DNA of 19,833 nucleotides. Source: an uncultured Bacilli bacterium. GTDB lineage: Bacteria > Bacillota_I > Bacilli_A > RF39 > UBA660. The stretch is from NCBI GenBank assembly GCA_947629395.1, contig CANRDQ010000027.1, positions 1 through 19,833 on the forward strand, in the 5' to 3' direction. Position 1 is the stretch's first letter, and every line of letters begins with the position of its first letter. The notes beneath the pieces are model-generated. The model worked only from the letters and a program-made list of their open reading frames with translations, had not been told where the DNA came from and did not search any database. The translations under genes and the position numbers were made by a program. Below are positions 1-6,234 of this stretch, piece after piece.

Positions 1-271
1 ATGCGGCTAAATTCATTACTTTTTCAAATGTTTCATCGTCATCATAGTTGTTTTCTTCATATTCGTCATCATCATCTTCTTCTCTATATTCAGAAGTATC
101 CCCTTCAACATAATCTTCAGCATCTTGTATTTCGTTATCTAATAAAATGATATCTGTTTCTTCTAATTCTGTATTTTCATCTTGGGCATTAATCCCAATT
201 TTTTGACATAACTTTAGTATTTCTTCAACACTTTTATTTACGTCTTCTGCATATTCTTTGATATTCATCAT
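1..271 (-). CDS. infB: Translation initiation factor IF-2, N-terminal part (runs off window)
   Basis: The reading frame is open from an ATG at 271 to the window edge, giving about 90 residues with no stop. It opens with two ATG codons; the upstream one is preferred because AGGTGA lies 7 nt before it. The first 35 residues (MMNIKEYAED, then KSVEEILKLCQKIGI) fit the small helical IF2_N domain that starts bacterial IF-2. The next part is a very acidic Asp/Glu linker, as expected before the GTPase domain, which is not in view. IF-2 brings fMet-tRNA to the 30S subunit and drives subunit joining. It follows ylxR by 20 nt as the last visible gene of the rimP-nusA operon. The identification rests on this domain plus gene order. 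Confidence 0.82.
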   Translation of the reverse strand, partial: MMNIKEYAEDVNKSVEEILKLCQKIGINAQDENTELEETDIILLDNEIQDAEDYVEGDTSEYREEDDDDEYEENNYDDDETFEKVMNLAA

Positions 272-291
272 ATACAATTCACCTCACTTTA

Positions 292-564
292 TTATTTTTC
301 ATTTTTTAATATTTCTTCTATATCTAAATACACTTCCTCTGGTACTTCTATTTCTAGTCTTTTATCTAATATTTTATTCTTCTTTACTTTATTTAGAACT
401 TCTAAATCTTTTTTTATGTAAACTCCTCTACCATTTAGTTTACCTGTTTCATCAACTTTAACACCAAGTTCTTTGTTTCTAACAATTCTAAGTAGTTGTC
501 CTTTAGGTAATTTTTCGTGAGTAACTACGCAAGTACGCATAGGAATTTTTTTCTCTTTTCTCAT
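292..564 (-). CDS. ylxR: YlxR family RNA-binding protein
   Basis: A 90-residue protein with the YlxR hallmarks: a basic start leading into IPMRTCVVTHEKLPK, then LLRIVRNK, then the GRGVYI motif (family GRGAYI) near residue 46. Length is typical of the family. YlxR is a small nucleic-acid-binding protein almost always encoded between nusA and infB; it has been linked to RNase P and to transcription control, but its exact role is unsettled. The start is set by AAAGGAGG 9 nt before the ATG. It follows nusA by 19 nt and precedes infB by 20 nt, so it is co-transcribed. Most Firmicutes have ylxQ (an L7Ae-like protein) between ylxR and infB; here there is no room for it. Confidence 0.9.
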   Translation of the reverse strand: MRKEKKIPMRTCVVTHEKLPKGQLLRIVRNKELGVKVDETGKLNGRGVYIKKDLEVLNKVKKNKILDKRLEIEVPEEVYLDIEEILKNEK

Positions 565-583
565 AATTAATTACCTCCTTTTA

Positions 584-1720
584 TTAATCTCTGGAAACTA
601 TATTAATTCCATCGGCTTTAGCTTGTTCAGGTGTCTTGATATCAATTTTATAATGTGTAAGTCTACTAGCAAGTTTAGCATTTTGTCCACCTTTTCCAAT
701 AGCAAGTGAGAAATTATCACCATCAGCGATTACTAGAGCTTCACGTTTTTTCTCATCTAGAATCATAACTGTTAATTCTTTAGCAGGACTTAAAGCATTT
801 TCTATAAATCTAGCTGGATCTTTATCATATTTTACGATATCAATTTTTTCTCCATGTAATTCTTCAATAATTCTCGCAATTCTACTTCCTTTTTCACCAA
901 TACAAGCTCCGATTGGATCTACATTAGAGTTAGTTGATTCAATCGCAACTTTACTTCTAACTCCAGGAATTCTTGCGACACTATATAAAAGAATTGTTCC
1001 ATCAGTAAGTTCAGGAATTTCAAGTTCAAATAATCTTTTTACAAAGTTATAATGTGTTCTACTTAATAGAACTAATAGATTTTTTCCATTATTATCTACT
1101 TTACTAACATATACTTTGATTTGACTTCCCATTTCAATTTTTTCTCCTGGGATAATATCTCTTTTAGGTAAAATACCATTAGTTCTTCCTAAATCAATGA
1201 AATAATTATCAGTATCTTCTAAAGCAACTGTACCTATTAATAATTCGTCTTGTTTATCTCCAAATTCCGCTAAAATACTATTTCTTTCAGCTTCACGAAC
1301 TTTTTGAATAATAACTTGTTTAGCAGTTGATGCGGCTACACGTCCAAAGTCATTTGGTGTAACTTCTGTATCAATAGTATCTCCTACATTTAAAGATTTA
1401 TCAATTTTTCTAGCTTCAGATAATTTAATTTCTGTTTCGGGGTTAAATAACTCTACTTCAATTTCATTACCATCTTCATCAAGTTCTAATTCTTCTGGTA
1501 ACTCTTCTGGTTTATTATCGTCTACAACTCTTAAATAAGAATATACTTTGATATCTCCTGTTTCACGATTAATAAATACTTTTACATTAGTTTTTGATTT
1601 AAAATTTTTCTTATAGGCTGAAGTAAGAGCAAGTTCCATGGCTTCATATACTACTTCAGGATCAATATTTTTTTCTTTTACAATGTTATCTACGGCACTT
1701 AAAAATTCTTTTTTATTCAT
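584..1720 (-). CDS. nusA: Transcription termination/antitermination factor NusA
   Basis: NusA binds RNA polymerase and nascent RNA and controls pausing, termination and antitermination. From an ATG at 1720 the protein is 378 residues: an N-terminal polymerase-binding domain (about 1-125, beginning MNKKEFLSAVDNIVKEKNID), an S1 domain (about 130-200, GTVALEDTDNYFIDLG region) and two KH domains, the first with GEKGSRIA, the second with GKGGQNAKLASRL. It stops right after KH2, as in Firmicutes, without the acidic repeats seen in E. coli. The frame stays open 9 codons further upstream to 1747, but AAGGAG lies 6 nt before the 1720 ATG and family alignment supports that start. Its start overlaps the end of rimP by 8 nt, suggesting translational coupling. 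Confidence 0.95.
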   Translation of the reverse strand: MNKKEFLSAVDNIVKEKNIDPEVVYEAMELALTSAYKKNFKSKTNVKVFINRETGDIKVYSYLRVVDDNKPEELPEELELDEDGNEIEVELFNPETEIKLSEARKIDKSLNVGDTIDTEVTPNDFGRVAASTAKQVIIQKVREAERNSILAEFGDKQDELLIGTVALEDTDNYFIDLGRTNGILPKRDIIPGEKIEMGSQIKVYVSKVDNNGKNLLVLLSRTHYNFVKRLFELEIPELTDGTILLYSVARIPGVRSKVAIESTNSNVDPIGACIGEKGSRIARIIEELHGEKIDIVKYDKDPARFIENALSPAKELTVMILDEKKREALVIADGDNFSLAIGKGGQNAKLASRLTHYKIDIKTPEQAKADGINIVSRD

Positions 1721-1973
1721 TTTCTTCTCCTTCTTTACTTTTCGCATAAATATCTAATTCATCAAAATCTTCATTTATGATATTACCTTCATCTATTTTT
1801 TTATTAATAACTCTAGATACTTCAGTTATAAGATCTAAATCAATAACATCATCACTATCAACAACGATATTTAAAACAGGTCTATTTTCTACTGTTTCAA
1901 TATAAACATCATCAATTACGACATTAAATGATTTTATTTCAGGATCTAATATCTTTTTGACTTCTTCTTTCAT
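1713..1973 (-). CDS. rimP: Short RimP-like ribosome maturation protein, N-terminal domain only
   Basis: This 86-residue protein sits where rimP always sits, directly before nusA. It aligns by eye with the RimP N-terminal domain: an amphipathic helix, the strand VVIDDVYIE, VLNIVVDSDD (matching the IYIDSEDG strand-turn), and DLDLITEVSRVINKKID (the helix after the turn). RimP helps 30S assembly around uS12. Normal RimP is about 150 residues, with a conserved LEVSSPGLDRPL motif and a C-terminal SH3-like domain. Here the protein ends just at the corresponding strand (LDIYAKSKEG), eight bases into nusA, so both are missing. SD AAGGAGG precedes the ATG. Gene identity is well supported by position; function of the shortened form is uncertain. 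Confidence 0.75.
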   Translation of the reverse strand: MKEEVKKILDPEIKSFNVVIDDVYIETVENRPVLNIVVDSDDVIDLDLITEVSRVINKKIDEGNIINEDFDELDIYAKSKEGEENE

Positions 1974-1994
1974 AATTCCTCCTTTTTACAAAGC

Positions 1995-2021
1995 AAAGAG
2001 CGAGTTATATTCCCGCTCCTT
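1995..2021 (-). promoter_or_regulatory. Stem-loop in the rimP operon 5' leader
   Basis: On the minus strand the arms AAGGAGCG and CGCTCTTT (one G-T pair) can form an 8-bp stem with an 11-nt loop. It begins just after the predicted transcription start near 2025 and is followed by TTTGCTTTGT before the rimP SD. It could terminate readthrough from the ITPA-like gene, attenuate the operon, or protect the 5' end. The interrupted T-tract makes strong termination unlikely. Confidence 0.5.
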
Positions 2022-2031
2022 TCTCGATATG

Positions 2032-2060
2032 ATTATATCATACTTTTTCTTATTTACCAA
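2032..2060 (-). promoter_or_regulatory. Promoter of the rimP-nusA-ylxR-infB operon
   Basis: Minus-strand -35 TTGGTA (2055-2060), a 17-nt spacer and -10 TATAAT (2032-2037). The predicted start is near 2025, about 50 nt before the rimP ATG. It begins immediately after the stop codon of the upstream ITPA-like gene, so the operon is independently transcribed. Confidence 0.75.
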
Positions 2061-2065
2061 ATTTT

Positions 2066-2620
2066 TTAGGACTTTTTTTCTAAATATTCTGCTAATTGCT
2101 GGTATCCTGTATCATTCCACATCTTAAAACGTTCATCATCTTCATAGTTACCTAGAGTTTTATCATGACCATTAGGTATAAATATAAAGTCCCAACTCCA
2201 ACCATGTTCGCCACTTTGTTCTTTGGCAATAGTTCCTTCTGTGATTGATGAGAAAACGACTGGTTCTTTTCCATATTCGCAATATGCTAGAGCTTGAACA
2301 AATTTTGCTTTTCTATTTTCTACACCTTCCATTAGTTTTAATATTCCTTCCATACCAAGTGTATCTTGAGCATAATGTGTATAGGCAGCAGGAAAACCAT
2401 TTAGTCCCTCTATCATTATTCCAGTATCATTTTTTACAACATTTGCTTTTAATTCTTCACTTGCCCATTTAGCGGAATATTTGGCAACTTCCTCAACAGT
2501 ATCGGCTTGTATTTCAATAGTATCCATTTTTACATTATCAATCTCTATACCATGAGGTTCTAAAAAAGTTTTGGCTTGAGCTACTTTAGCCCAATTTCCT
2601 GTTATTAGTGTTATTTTCAT
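2066..2620 (-). CDS. Non-canonical purine NTP pyrophosphatase, ITPA/HAM1-like
   Basis: Enzymes of this family hydrolyse ITP, dITP and XTP to monophosphates so that deaminated purines stay out of RNA and DNA. The 184-residue protein has TGNWAK at 7-12 (family TGNxxK), EIQ at 36-38, NDTGIMIEGLNGFPAAY at 64-80 (family E-D-S/T-G/S-L, then G-x-P-G-x-Y), and GWSWDFIFIPNG near 140-150 (family GWDPxFxPxG). The LGMEGILKLMEG stretch looks more like eukaryotic/archaeal ITPA (LGPEGL-KLL) than bacterial RdgB. The C-terminal SHR motif is not recognisable; MWNDTGYQQLAEYL is found there. It starts 4 nt after the Nudix stop with SD AAGGAG overlapping that stop, so the two form one unit. Family is secure; exact substrate is not. 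Confidence 0.85.
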   Translation of the reverse strand: MKITLITGNWAKVAQAKTFLEPHGIEIDNVKMDTIEIQADTVEEVAKYSAKWASEELKANVVKNDTGIMIEGLNGFPAAYTHYAQDTLGMEGILKLMEGVENRKAKFVQALAYCEYGKEPVVFSSITEGTIAKEQSGEHGWSWDFIFIPNGHDKTLGNYEDDERFKMWNDTGYQQLAEYLEKKS

Positions 2621-2624
2621 GTTA

Positions 2625-3110
2625 TTACTCCTTATTTAAATATTCTAGACAATCATAAAAGAAAGCTATATGTGGTGGTAAAAATTTAGATTCTTTAATT
2701 AATTCTTTTATCTGTTCTTTACTAAACCACTTTACATCCCCTACTTCTTCATCTTGTTTAACTATATCTTCAATCTTTATATCTTTCTTTAAATAATATA
2801 AATCAACAAAATCATCTTCAGTTTTAATAGTTTTAAATAATTTTAATTCATCTTTGGAAACATCAATACCTAATTCTTCTTTTATTTCAGTTATTATTCC
2901 CTCAAGACTAGTTTCCCCACTTTTAGGATGACCTCCTGTAGTAGTCCACATATTATATTTTTTATTTATTTGTAATAAAAACTCATCTTTATAATTTTCA
3001 ATAAATACCGCTACTGTAATATAAAATCTTCCTTGAGGTACTACTTCACCTTTTAAGATTTTTTCTCCAGTAAGACATCTGTTTTCATCATATAAATCTC
3101 TATATTCCAC
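2625..3110 (-). CDS. Nudix hydrolase
   Basis: A 161-residue Nudix protein. The Nudix box spans residues 60-82 (GHPKSGE, then TEIKEELGI). All positions of GX5EX7REUXEEXGU are present except the Arg, which is Thr74. The metal-binding Glu residues 75, 78 and 79 are kept. The N-terminus (YRDLYDENRCLTGEKILKGE) resembles the isopentenyl-diphosphate isomerase/YfcD-like Nudix branch, so the substrate may be a nucleotide or an isoprenoid-type diphosphate. The start codon is GTG at 3110, chosen because AGGTGA lies 5 nt before it and no ATG fits. It is followed after 4 nt by the ITPA-like gene; the pairing favours a house-cleaning role in nucleotide pools, which is inference. Confidence 0.88.
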   Translation of the reverse strand: MEYRDLYDENRCLTGEKILKGEVVPQGRFYITVAVFIENYKDEFLLQINKKYNMWTTTGGHPKSGETSLEGIITEIKEELGIDVSKDELKLFKTIKTEDDFVDLYYLKKDIKIEDIVKQDEEVGDVKWFSKEQIKELIKESKFLPPHIAFFYDCLEYLNKE

Positions 3111-3130
3111 TGTATCACCTCTATTTATAG

Positions 3131-3157
3131 ATTATAATAAAGTAATATTATTGTAAA
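3131..3157 (-). promoter_or_regulatory. Promoter of the Nudix/ITPA-like pair
   Basis: Minus-strand TTTACA (3152-3157) and TATAAT (3131-3136) with a short 15-nt spacer. The AGGTGA ribosome site starts 10 nt after the -10 box, so the leader is only a few nucleotides before SD. It is divergent to the protease-gene promoter that lies within 60 bp. Confidence 0.6.
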
Positions 3158-3183
3158 TATTTAGCTTTATTTTTTTAGTATTA

Positions 3184-3192
3184 TGATATAAT
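3184..3192 (+). promoter_or_regulatory. Extended -10 promoter of the CPBP protease gene
   Basis: TGATATAAT (TGn plus a perfect TATAAT at 3187-3192). No good -35 is seen. Only six T residues separate the -10 from AGGTGA, so transcription should begin at or within a base or two of the Shine-Dalgarno sequence. Confidence 0.7.
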
Positions 3193-3209
3193 TTTTTTAG
3201 GTGATAATC

Positions 3210-3878
3210 ATGAAAAAAATAAAAACTATTTTTAAGGTATTGTTAGTATTTTTAATATTTTTCTTTGGACGTTATTTTCAACTTATTCCAATATGGTTAT
3301 TTTCTCTTAAAGATGTAACACCTACTGGAGGTATTTTACTTAGTACTTTTTCGAATATTATGATTGGTATAATTTTTTACTTATTATATAGAAAGGAACT
3401 AAAGAAAGAATTTAAACGTTTTAAAGATAATTTTAATGAGTGTTTTGATGTGGGAACACGTTATTGGTTAATTGGTCTATTAGTTATGATGGCATCTAAT
3501 ATTTTGATTAGCCTGTTCTTTCAGGGACAAGGCGCAACTAATGAAAAGATGGTTCAGGATTTAATAGATGTTTCTCCTTTAATTATGCTTATTAATACGG
3601 GTATTATTGGTCCTTTTTTAGAAGAAATAATGTTTAGGAAAACTTTTAAAAAGATTTTTCATAATAAAGGAGTATTTATTTTAATGTCTGGTCTGGTATT
3701 TGGTTCTCTTCATGTTTTAACAGTTTTGACTAGTCCAAGTGAACTTTTATATATTATTCCTTATACTTCTTTAGGAATATCTTTAGCGATGATGTATGTA
3801 AAAACTGATACAATATTTACTTCAATTACTATGCATATGTTTCATAATATTATATTAACGTTATTAAGTTTCTTATAA
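3210..3878 (+). CDS. CPBP family intramembrane glutamic endopeptidase (Rce1/Abi-like)
   Basis: A 222-residue multi-pass membrane protein with the three CPBP motifs: EEIMFR at 138-143 (EExxxR), FGSLH at 164-168 (FxxxH) and HMFHN at 209-213 (HxxxN/B type). The Glu pair and the His residues are the catalytic set of Rce1-type proteases. About six to seven hydrophobic segments are visible, the first at 8-30. In Firmicutes such proteins act in peptide/bacteriocin immunity, signalling or protein maturation; the substrate here is unknown. An in-frame GTG at 3201 lies inside the AGGTGA ribosome site, so the ATG at 3210 (5-nt spacing) is the start. It is a single-gene unit ending in a terminator shared with the opposite gene. 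Confidence 0.9.
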   Translation: MKKIKTIFKVLLVFLIFFFGRYFQLIPIWLFSLKDVTPTGGILLSTFSNIMIGIIFYLLYRKELKKEFKRFKDNFNECFDVGTRYWLIGLLVMMASNILISLFFQGQGATNEKMVQDLIDVSPLIMLINTGIIGPFLEEIMFRKTFKKIFHNKGVFILMSGLVFGSLHVLTVLTSPSELLYIIPYTSLGISLAMMYVKTDTIFTSITMHMFHNIILTLLSFL

Positions 3879-3884
3879 AAAACA

Positions 3885-3908
3885 AAAGGTAGCCTTACGC
3901 TACTTTTT
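3885..3908. terminator. Bidirectional terminator between convergent genes
   Basis: GTAGC (3889-3893) and GCTAC (3899-3903) with loop CTTAC, extended by a G-T pair and A-T pairs outward, A-rich on the left and TTTTT on the right. It serves the protease gene on plus and the gene ending at 3895 on minus, whose stop codon lies in the loop. Confidence 0.8.
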
Positions 3909-4566
3909 CTAATGTCTTAACTTTTGGTTTTTCTTCTACTTCTTTATTTTCTTCTTTGAATTTTTCTTTAAATATTTCAAAACATTCTCCCATTTTAGGA
4001 TCTAAAAATCTAAACATATTTAAATAATCTAAAGTATTAGAAATTAAGAACTTGGCTACTAATTCTTCATTATCACTTTCTAAAGTCATTTGTTTTAGAT
4101 TTTTATTATATCTTAAATATTCTTCTTTATTTTCCATAACTACTCTATCTAATTGAGTGTAACCACTCTCTCTTAGTTTTTCACTAATTTCTCTACTAGG
4201 TAATTTTATAGCTCCAGTACCTTGATACTTTTTAAGTATTCCATGAGCATCACAAAAGAAATCGACAACTTTATGATAATCTGTTAAATCATCTTCAATA
4301 AAATCAAGAGACATTTGGGCTATTTCTTCTCTGTCTGTTTCTAATTCTTTTAGGTGTTCTTTCATATCTTTTAATCTTTGAATACAAAGACAATCACTTA
4401 AAAAATCATCTACATCTTCTAAAGTATTATCTTCTCTTGTAAAAGTTTTTTCTCTTTTGGAATATTTTATTTTTACTCCATAATCTTTAGCAAAGTAATC
4501 TTCAATTTGTTTTAAAAGATCCTCCTTTTCAACACGAAATAATTCCATACTTATAAGCATACGCAT
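3895..4566 (-). CDS. Hypothetical helical cytoplasmic protein
   Basis: I do not recognise this 223-residue protein. It is highly charged, has no signal peptide or membrane segment, and reads as mostly alpha-helical (for example MKEHLKELETDREEIAQM and FEIFKEKFKEENKEVEE). It contains several scattered Cys residues (DCLCIQ near 58-62, FFCDAHG, GECFEI) but no clear zinc motif. The C-terminus is a Lys/Glu-rich tail. The start at 4566 is supported by GGAGG 9 nt upstream, though further in-frame ATGs at codons 3 and 7 are possible. It is preceded by a 9-bp inverted repeat (4603-4626) and appears to be a single-gene unit ending in the shared terminator. Coding reality is good because of length, SD and terminator fit; function is unknown. 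Confidence 0.75.
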   Translation of the reverse strand: MRMLISMELFRVEKEDLLKQIEDYFAKDYGVKIKYSKREKTFTREDNTLEDVDDFLSDCLCIQRLKDMKEHLKELETDREEIAQMSLDFIEDDLTDYHKVVDFFCDAHGILKKYQGTGAIKLPSREISEKLRESGYTQLDRVVMENKEEYLRYNKNLKQMTLESDNEELVAKFLISNTLDYLNMFRFLDPKMGECFEIFKEKFKEENKEVEEKPKVKTLEKVA

Positions 4567-4602
4567 ATATTACTACCTCCATTTTTTATTTTTATCTATA
4601 TT

Positions 4603-4626
4603 AAAACTTGAACTTAATCAAGTTTT
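4603..4626. repeat. Perfect 9-bp inverted repeat, operator or weak terminator
   Basis: AAAACTTGA and TCAAGTTTT flank a 6-nt loop (ACTTAA). It lies between two minus-strand genes, 31 nt after the stop at 4658 and 36 nt before the start at 4566. On the minus strand the right arm ends in TTTT, so a weak intrinsic terminator for the membrane-protein gene is possible. A TTGATT box inside it followed by AATATAGAT could instead be a promoter with an overlapping operator. Confidence 0.5.
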
Positions 4627-4657
4627 TACCTTTTTTGACCCTAAAAAAAATTATATC

Positions 4658-5227
4658 CTATTTTGAATATAATTCTTTACTATGATCATAAATGGTTAAA
4701 ATAAATGCGATTATTGATTGAATACCTACTTCTAATACAAATACCATCCAGAAATCATTAGCTAATACACCATTTAAAGTAAATGTTAAATATACTATTT
4801 CATTTATCATAACTACAAAAAGATAATTGGTAAATAAAGCAATTTTTGGAACTACGGTATTCATAAATAAGTAATAGTAAATTATTAAATCAATAAAACA
4901 ACTACTAATATAACTAACTACAAATCCTAAATAAGTCATAATAGTAATTTCTTTGTGAAATATAAATCCACTAATTATCATAAATAGTATCATCACACCA
5001 GCTGATATAAACATGGCTTCTAATCCTTTATGATAACCAAATTTTTTAATTATCATATTAAGTACATAAAATACTACTGGATATAGAAACACACATAAGC
5101 TAACAGAATATAAATCAATATCAATACTAATTCCTCTTAAAACATTAACAAAGATTGCTAAAGCTGTTAAAAAGAATACATATATTGAAAGTGATTCTTG
5201 TTCTACTGCTTTTTTACGTTTAGCCAT
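4658..5227 (-). CDS. Six-helix membrane protein, possibly VUT/YhhQ-like transporter
   Basis: A 189-residue integral membrane protein with a short basic N-terminus (MAKRKKAVEQ) and about six hydrophobic segments covering nearly the whole chain. Spacing and features such as LYPVVFYVLNMIIKKFGYHKGLEAM and FIDLIIYYYLF recall VUT/YhhQ-type (queuosine-precursor) transporters, where a Pro-containing helix is followed by an Asp/Asn and a basic loop, but the match is weak by eye and I do not assign the substrate. The ATG at 5227 follows AGGTGG by 6 nt. Stop is TAG. Its promoter is divergent from that of the metallophosphoesterase gene. Confident as a membrane protein gene, low confidence in the family. 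Confidence 0.8.
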   Translation of the reverse strand: MAKRKKAVEQESLSIYVFFLTALAIFVNVLRGISIDIDLYSVSLCVFLYPVVFYVLNMIIKKFGYHKGLEAMFISAGVMILFMIISGFIFHKEITIMTYLGFVVSYISSCFIDLIIYYYLFMNTVVPKIALFTNYLFVVMINEIVYLTFTLNGVLANDFWMVFVLEVGIQSIIAFILTIYDHSKELYSK

Positions 5228-5260
5228 CTAAACCACCTCGCCTTTTTTCCTTTACATAAC

Positions 5261-5289
5261 AGTATACCAAAAAATCAAATTTAAGTAAA
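5261..5289 (-). promoter_or_regulatory. Promoter of the membrane-protein gene
   Basis: Minus-strand TTTACT (5284-5289), 17-nt spacer, TGGTATACT as extended -10 (TATACT at 5261-5266). It shares a short intergenic region with the divergent metallophosphoesterase promoter. Confidence 0.6.
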
Positions 5290-5305
5290 CGAATAATTTA
5301 AAATA

Positions 5306-5314
5306 TGGTAAAAT
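5306..5314 (+). promoter_or_regulatory. Extended -10 promoter of the metallophosphoesterase gene
   Basis: TGGTAAAAT (TGn plus TAAAAT at 5309-5314), with no convincing -35. GGTGA of the ribosome site starts 6 nt later at 5321, again predicting almost no leader upstream of SD. Confidence 0.55.
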
Positions 5315-5331
5315 AATATTGGTGAAGATAT

Positions 5332-6234
5332 ATGAAATCTAGAGAGGAAATCAACAAGGACAAACAAGAACATTTAGAGGATATTGAAAGACAAGAAAAA
5401 ATCAAAAAAAATTTTATATTATTCCTAAAAGTATTTTGTGTGGCTTTTGTTGTTATTATGTTTAATACTATATATACTAAATATATTTCTACTTTAGGAA
5501 TAATCGTTAAGGAAAAGGCTATTACATCTAGTGCTCTTCCACAAGATTTTAGTGGTACTAAAGTAGTACAGTTTTCAGATTTACATTATGGAAGTACAAT
5601 CTTTTTAGATGAGGTTAAAAATCTAGTTAAAATTATTAATGAAAGAAAGCCTGATATTATTGTTTTTACTGGAGATTTAATTGATGAAAATTATGAAATT
5701 GATATTAAGGAACAAGAAAAGCTAACTAAAGAGTTAGCTAAGTTAGATGCTTCTATTGGTAAATATGCTGTTAGTGGTGAAGAAGATAAAGATGTTTTTA
5801 CAGCGGTTTTAAATCAATGTAATTTTACAATTCTAGATAATTCTTCTGATTTAATATATGCTGATGATGGTTCTACTATTTCAATGGTGGGAATCTCTAA
5901 TACTAAATCTGATCAAAATATTGAAAATGCTTTTTTAAATACGAATACACTTAATTATACTATTACTTTAGTTCATGAACCTGATAGTGCTGATAAAATA
6001 TTGGAAAAGCATCATCCTAATTTAATTCTATCTGGTCATTCTCATAATGGTCAAATTAGAATTCCCTATTTACCTATTATTTTCAAAAAAGATGGTGCTT
6101 TAAAATATCCTGATGAACATTATACTTTAAATGATACTGAACTTTATGTTTCCAGTGGTATTGGTTGTAGTGATTTTAATTTTAGAATAGGTTCTCGCCC
6201 TAGTATTAACTTTTTTAGATTAAGAACCAAATAA
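5332..6234 (+). CDS. Membrane-anchored calcineurin-like metallophosphoesterase (YkuE/YaeI type)
   Basis: A 300-residue protein: a charged N-terminal region (1-27), one membrane helix (about 28-50), then a metallophosphoesterase domain. Motifs in order: SDLH at 82-85, GDLID at 114-118, LVHEPD with His215, and GHSHNGQI at 235-242, matching the metal ligands of the YkuE/YaeI branch, some of which act on phospholipid-type substrates. The motif that should read GNHD is GEED at 149-152, so both the bridging-ligand Asn and the catalytic His are replaced by Glu. Activity may therefore be altered. The ATG follows GGTGA by 6 nt. The last 15 bp overlap the end of the opposite carboxypeptidase gene. Family is secure; substrate and activity are open. 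Confidence 0.88.
   Translation: MKSREEINKDKQEHLEDIERQEKIKKNFILFLKVFCVAFVVIMFNTIYTKYISTLGIIVKEKAITSSALPQDFSGTKVVQFSDLHYGSTIFLDEVKNLVKIINERKPDIIVFTGDLIDENYEIDIKEQEKLTKELAKLDASIGKYAVSGEEDKDVFTAVLNQCNFTILDNSSDLIYADDGSTISMVGISNTKSDQNIENAFLNTNTLNYTITLVHEPDSADKILEKHHPNLILSGHSHNGQIRIPYLPIIFKKDGALKYPDEHYTLNDTELYVSSGIGCSDFNFRIGSRPSINFFRLRTK

Noticed and set aside
258..461. Open plus-strand frame of 67 codons over ylxR
   Set aside because: Hydrophobic, low-complexity translation antisense to ylxR and the infB start; no ribosome site.
3210..5227. Bacteriocin or phage-defence island built around the CPBP protease
   Set aside because: No bacteriocin precursor, leader-peptide gene, transporter or nuclease accompanies it; the neighbours each have separate transcription units.
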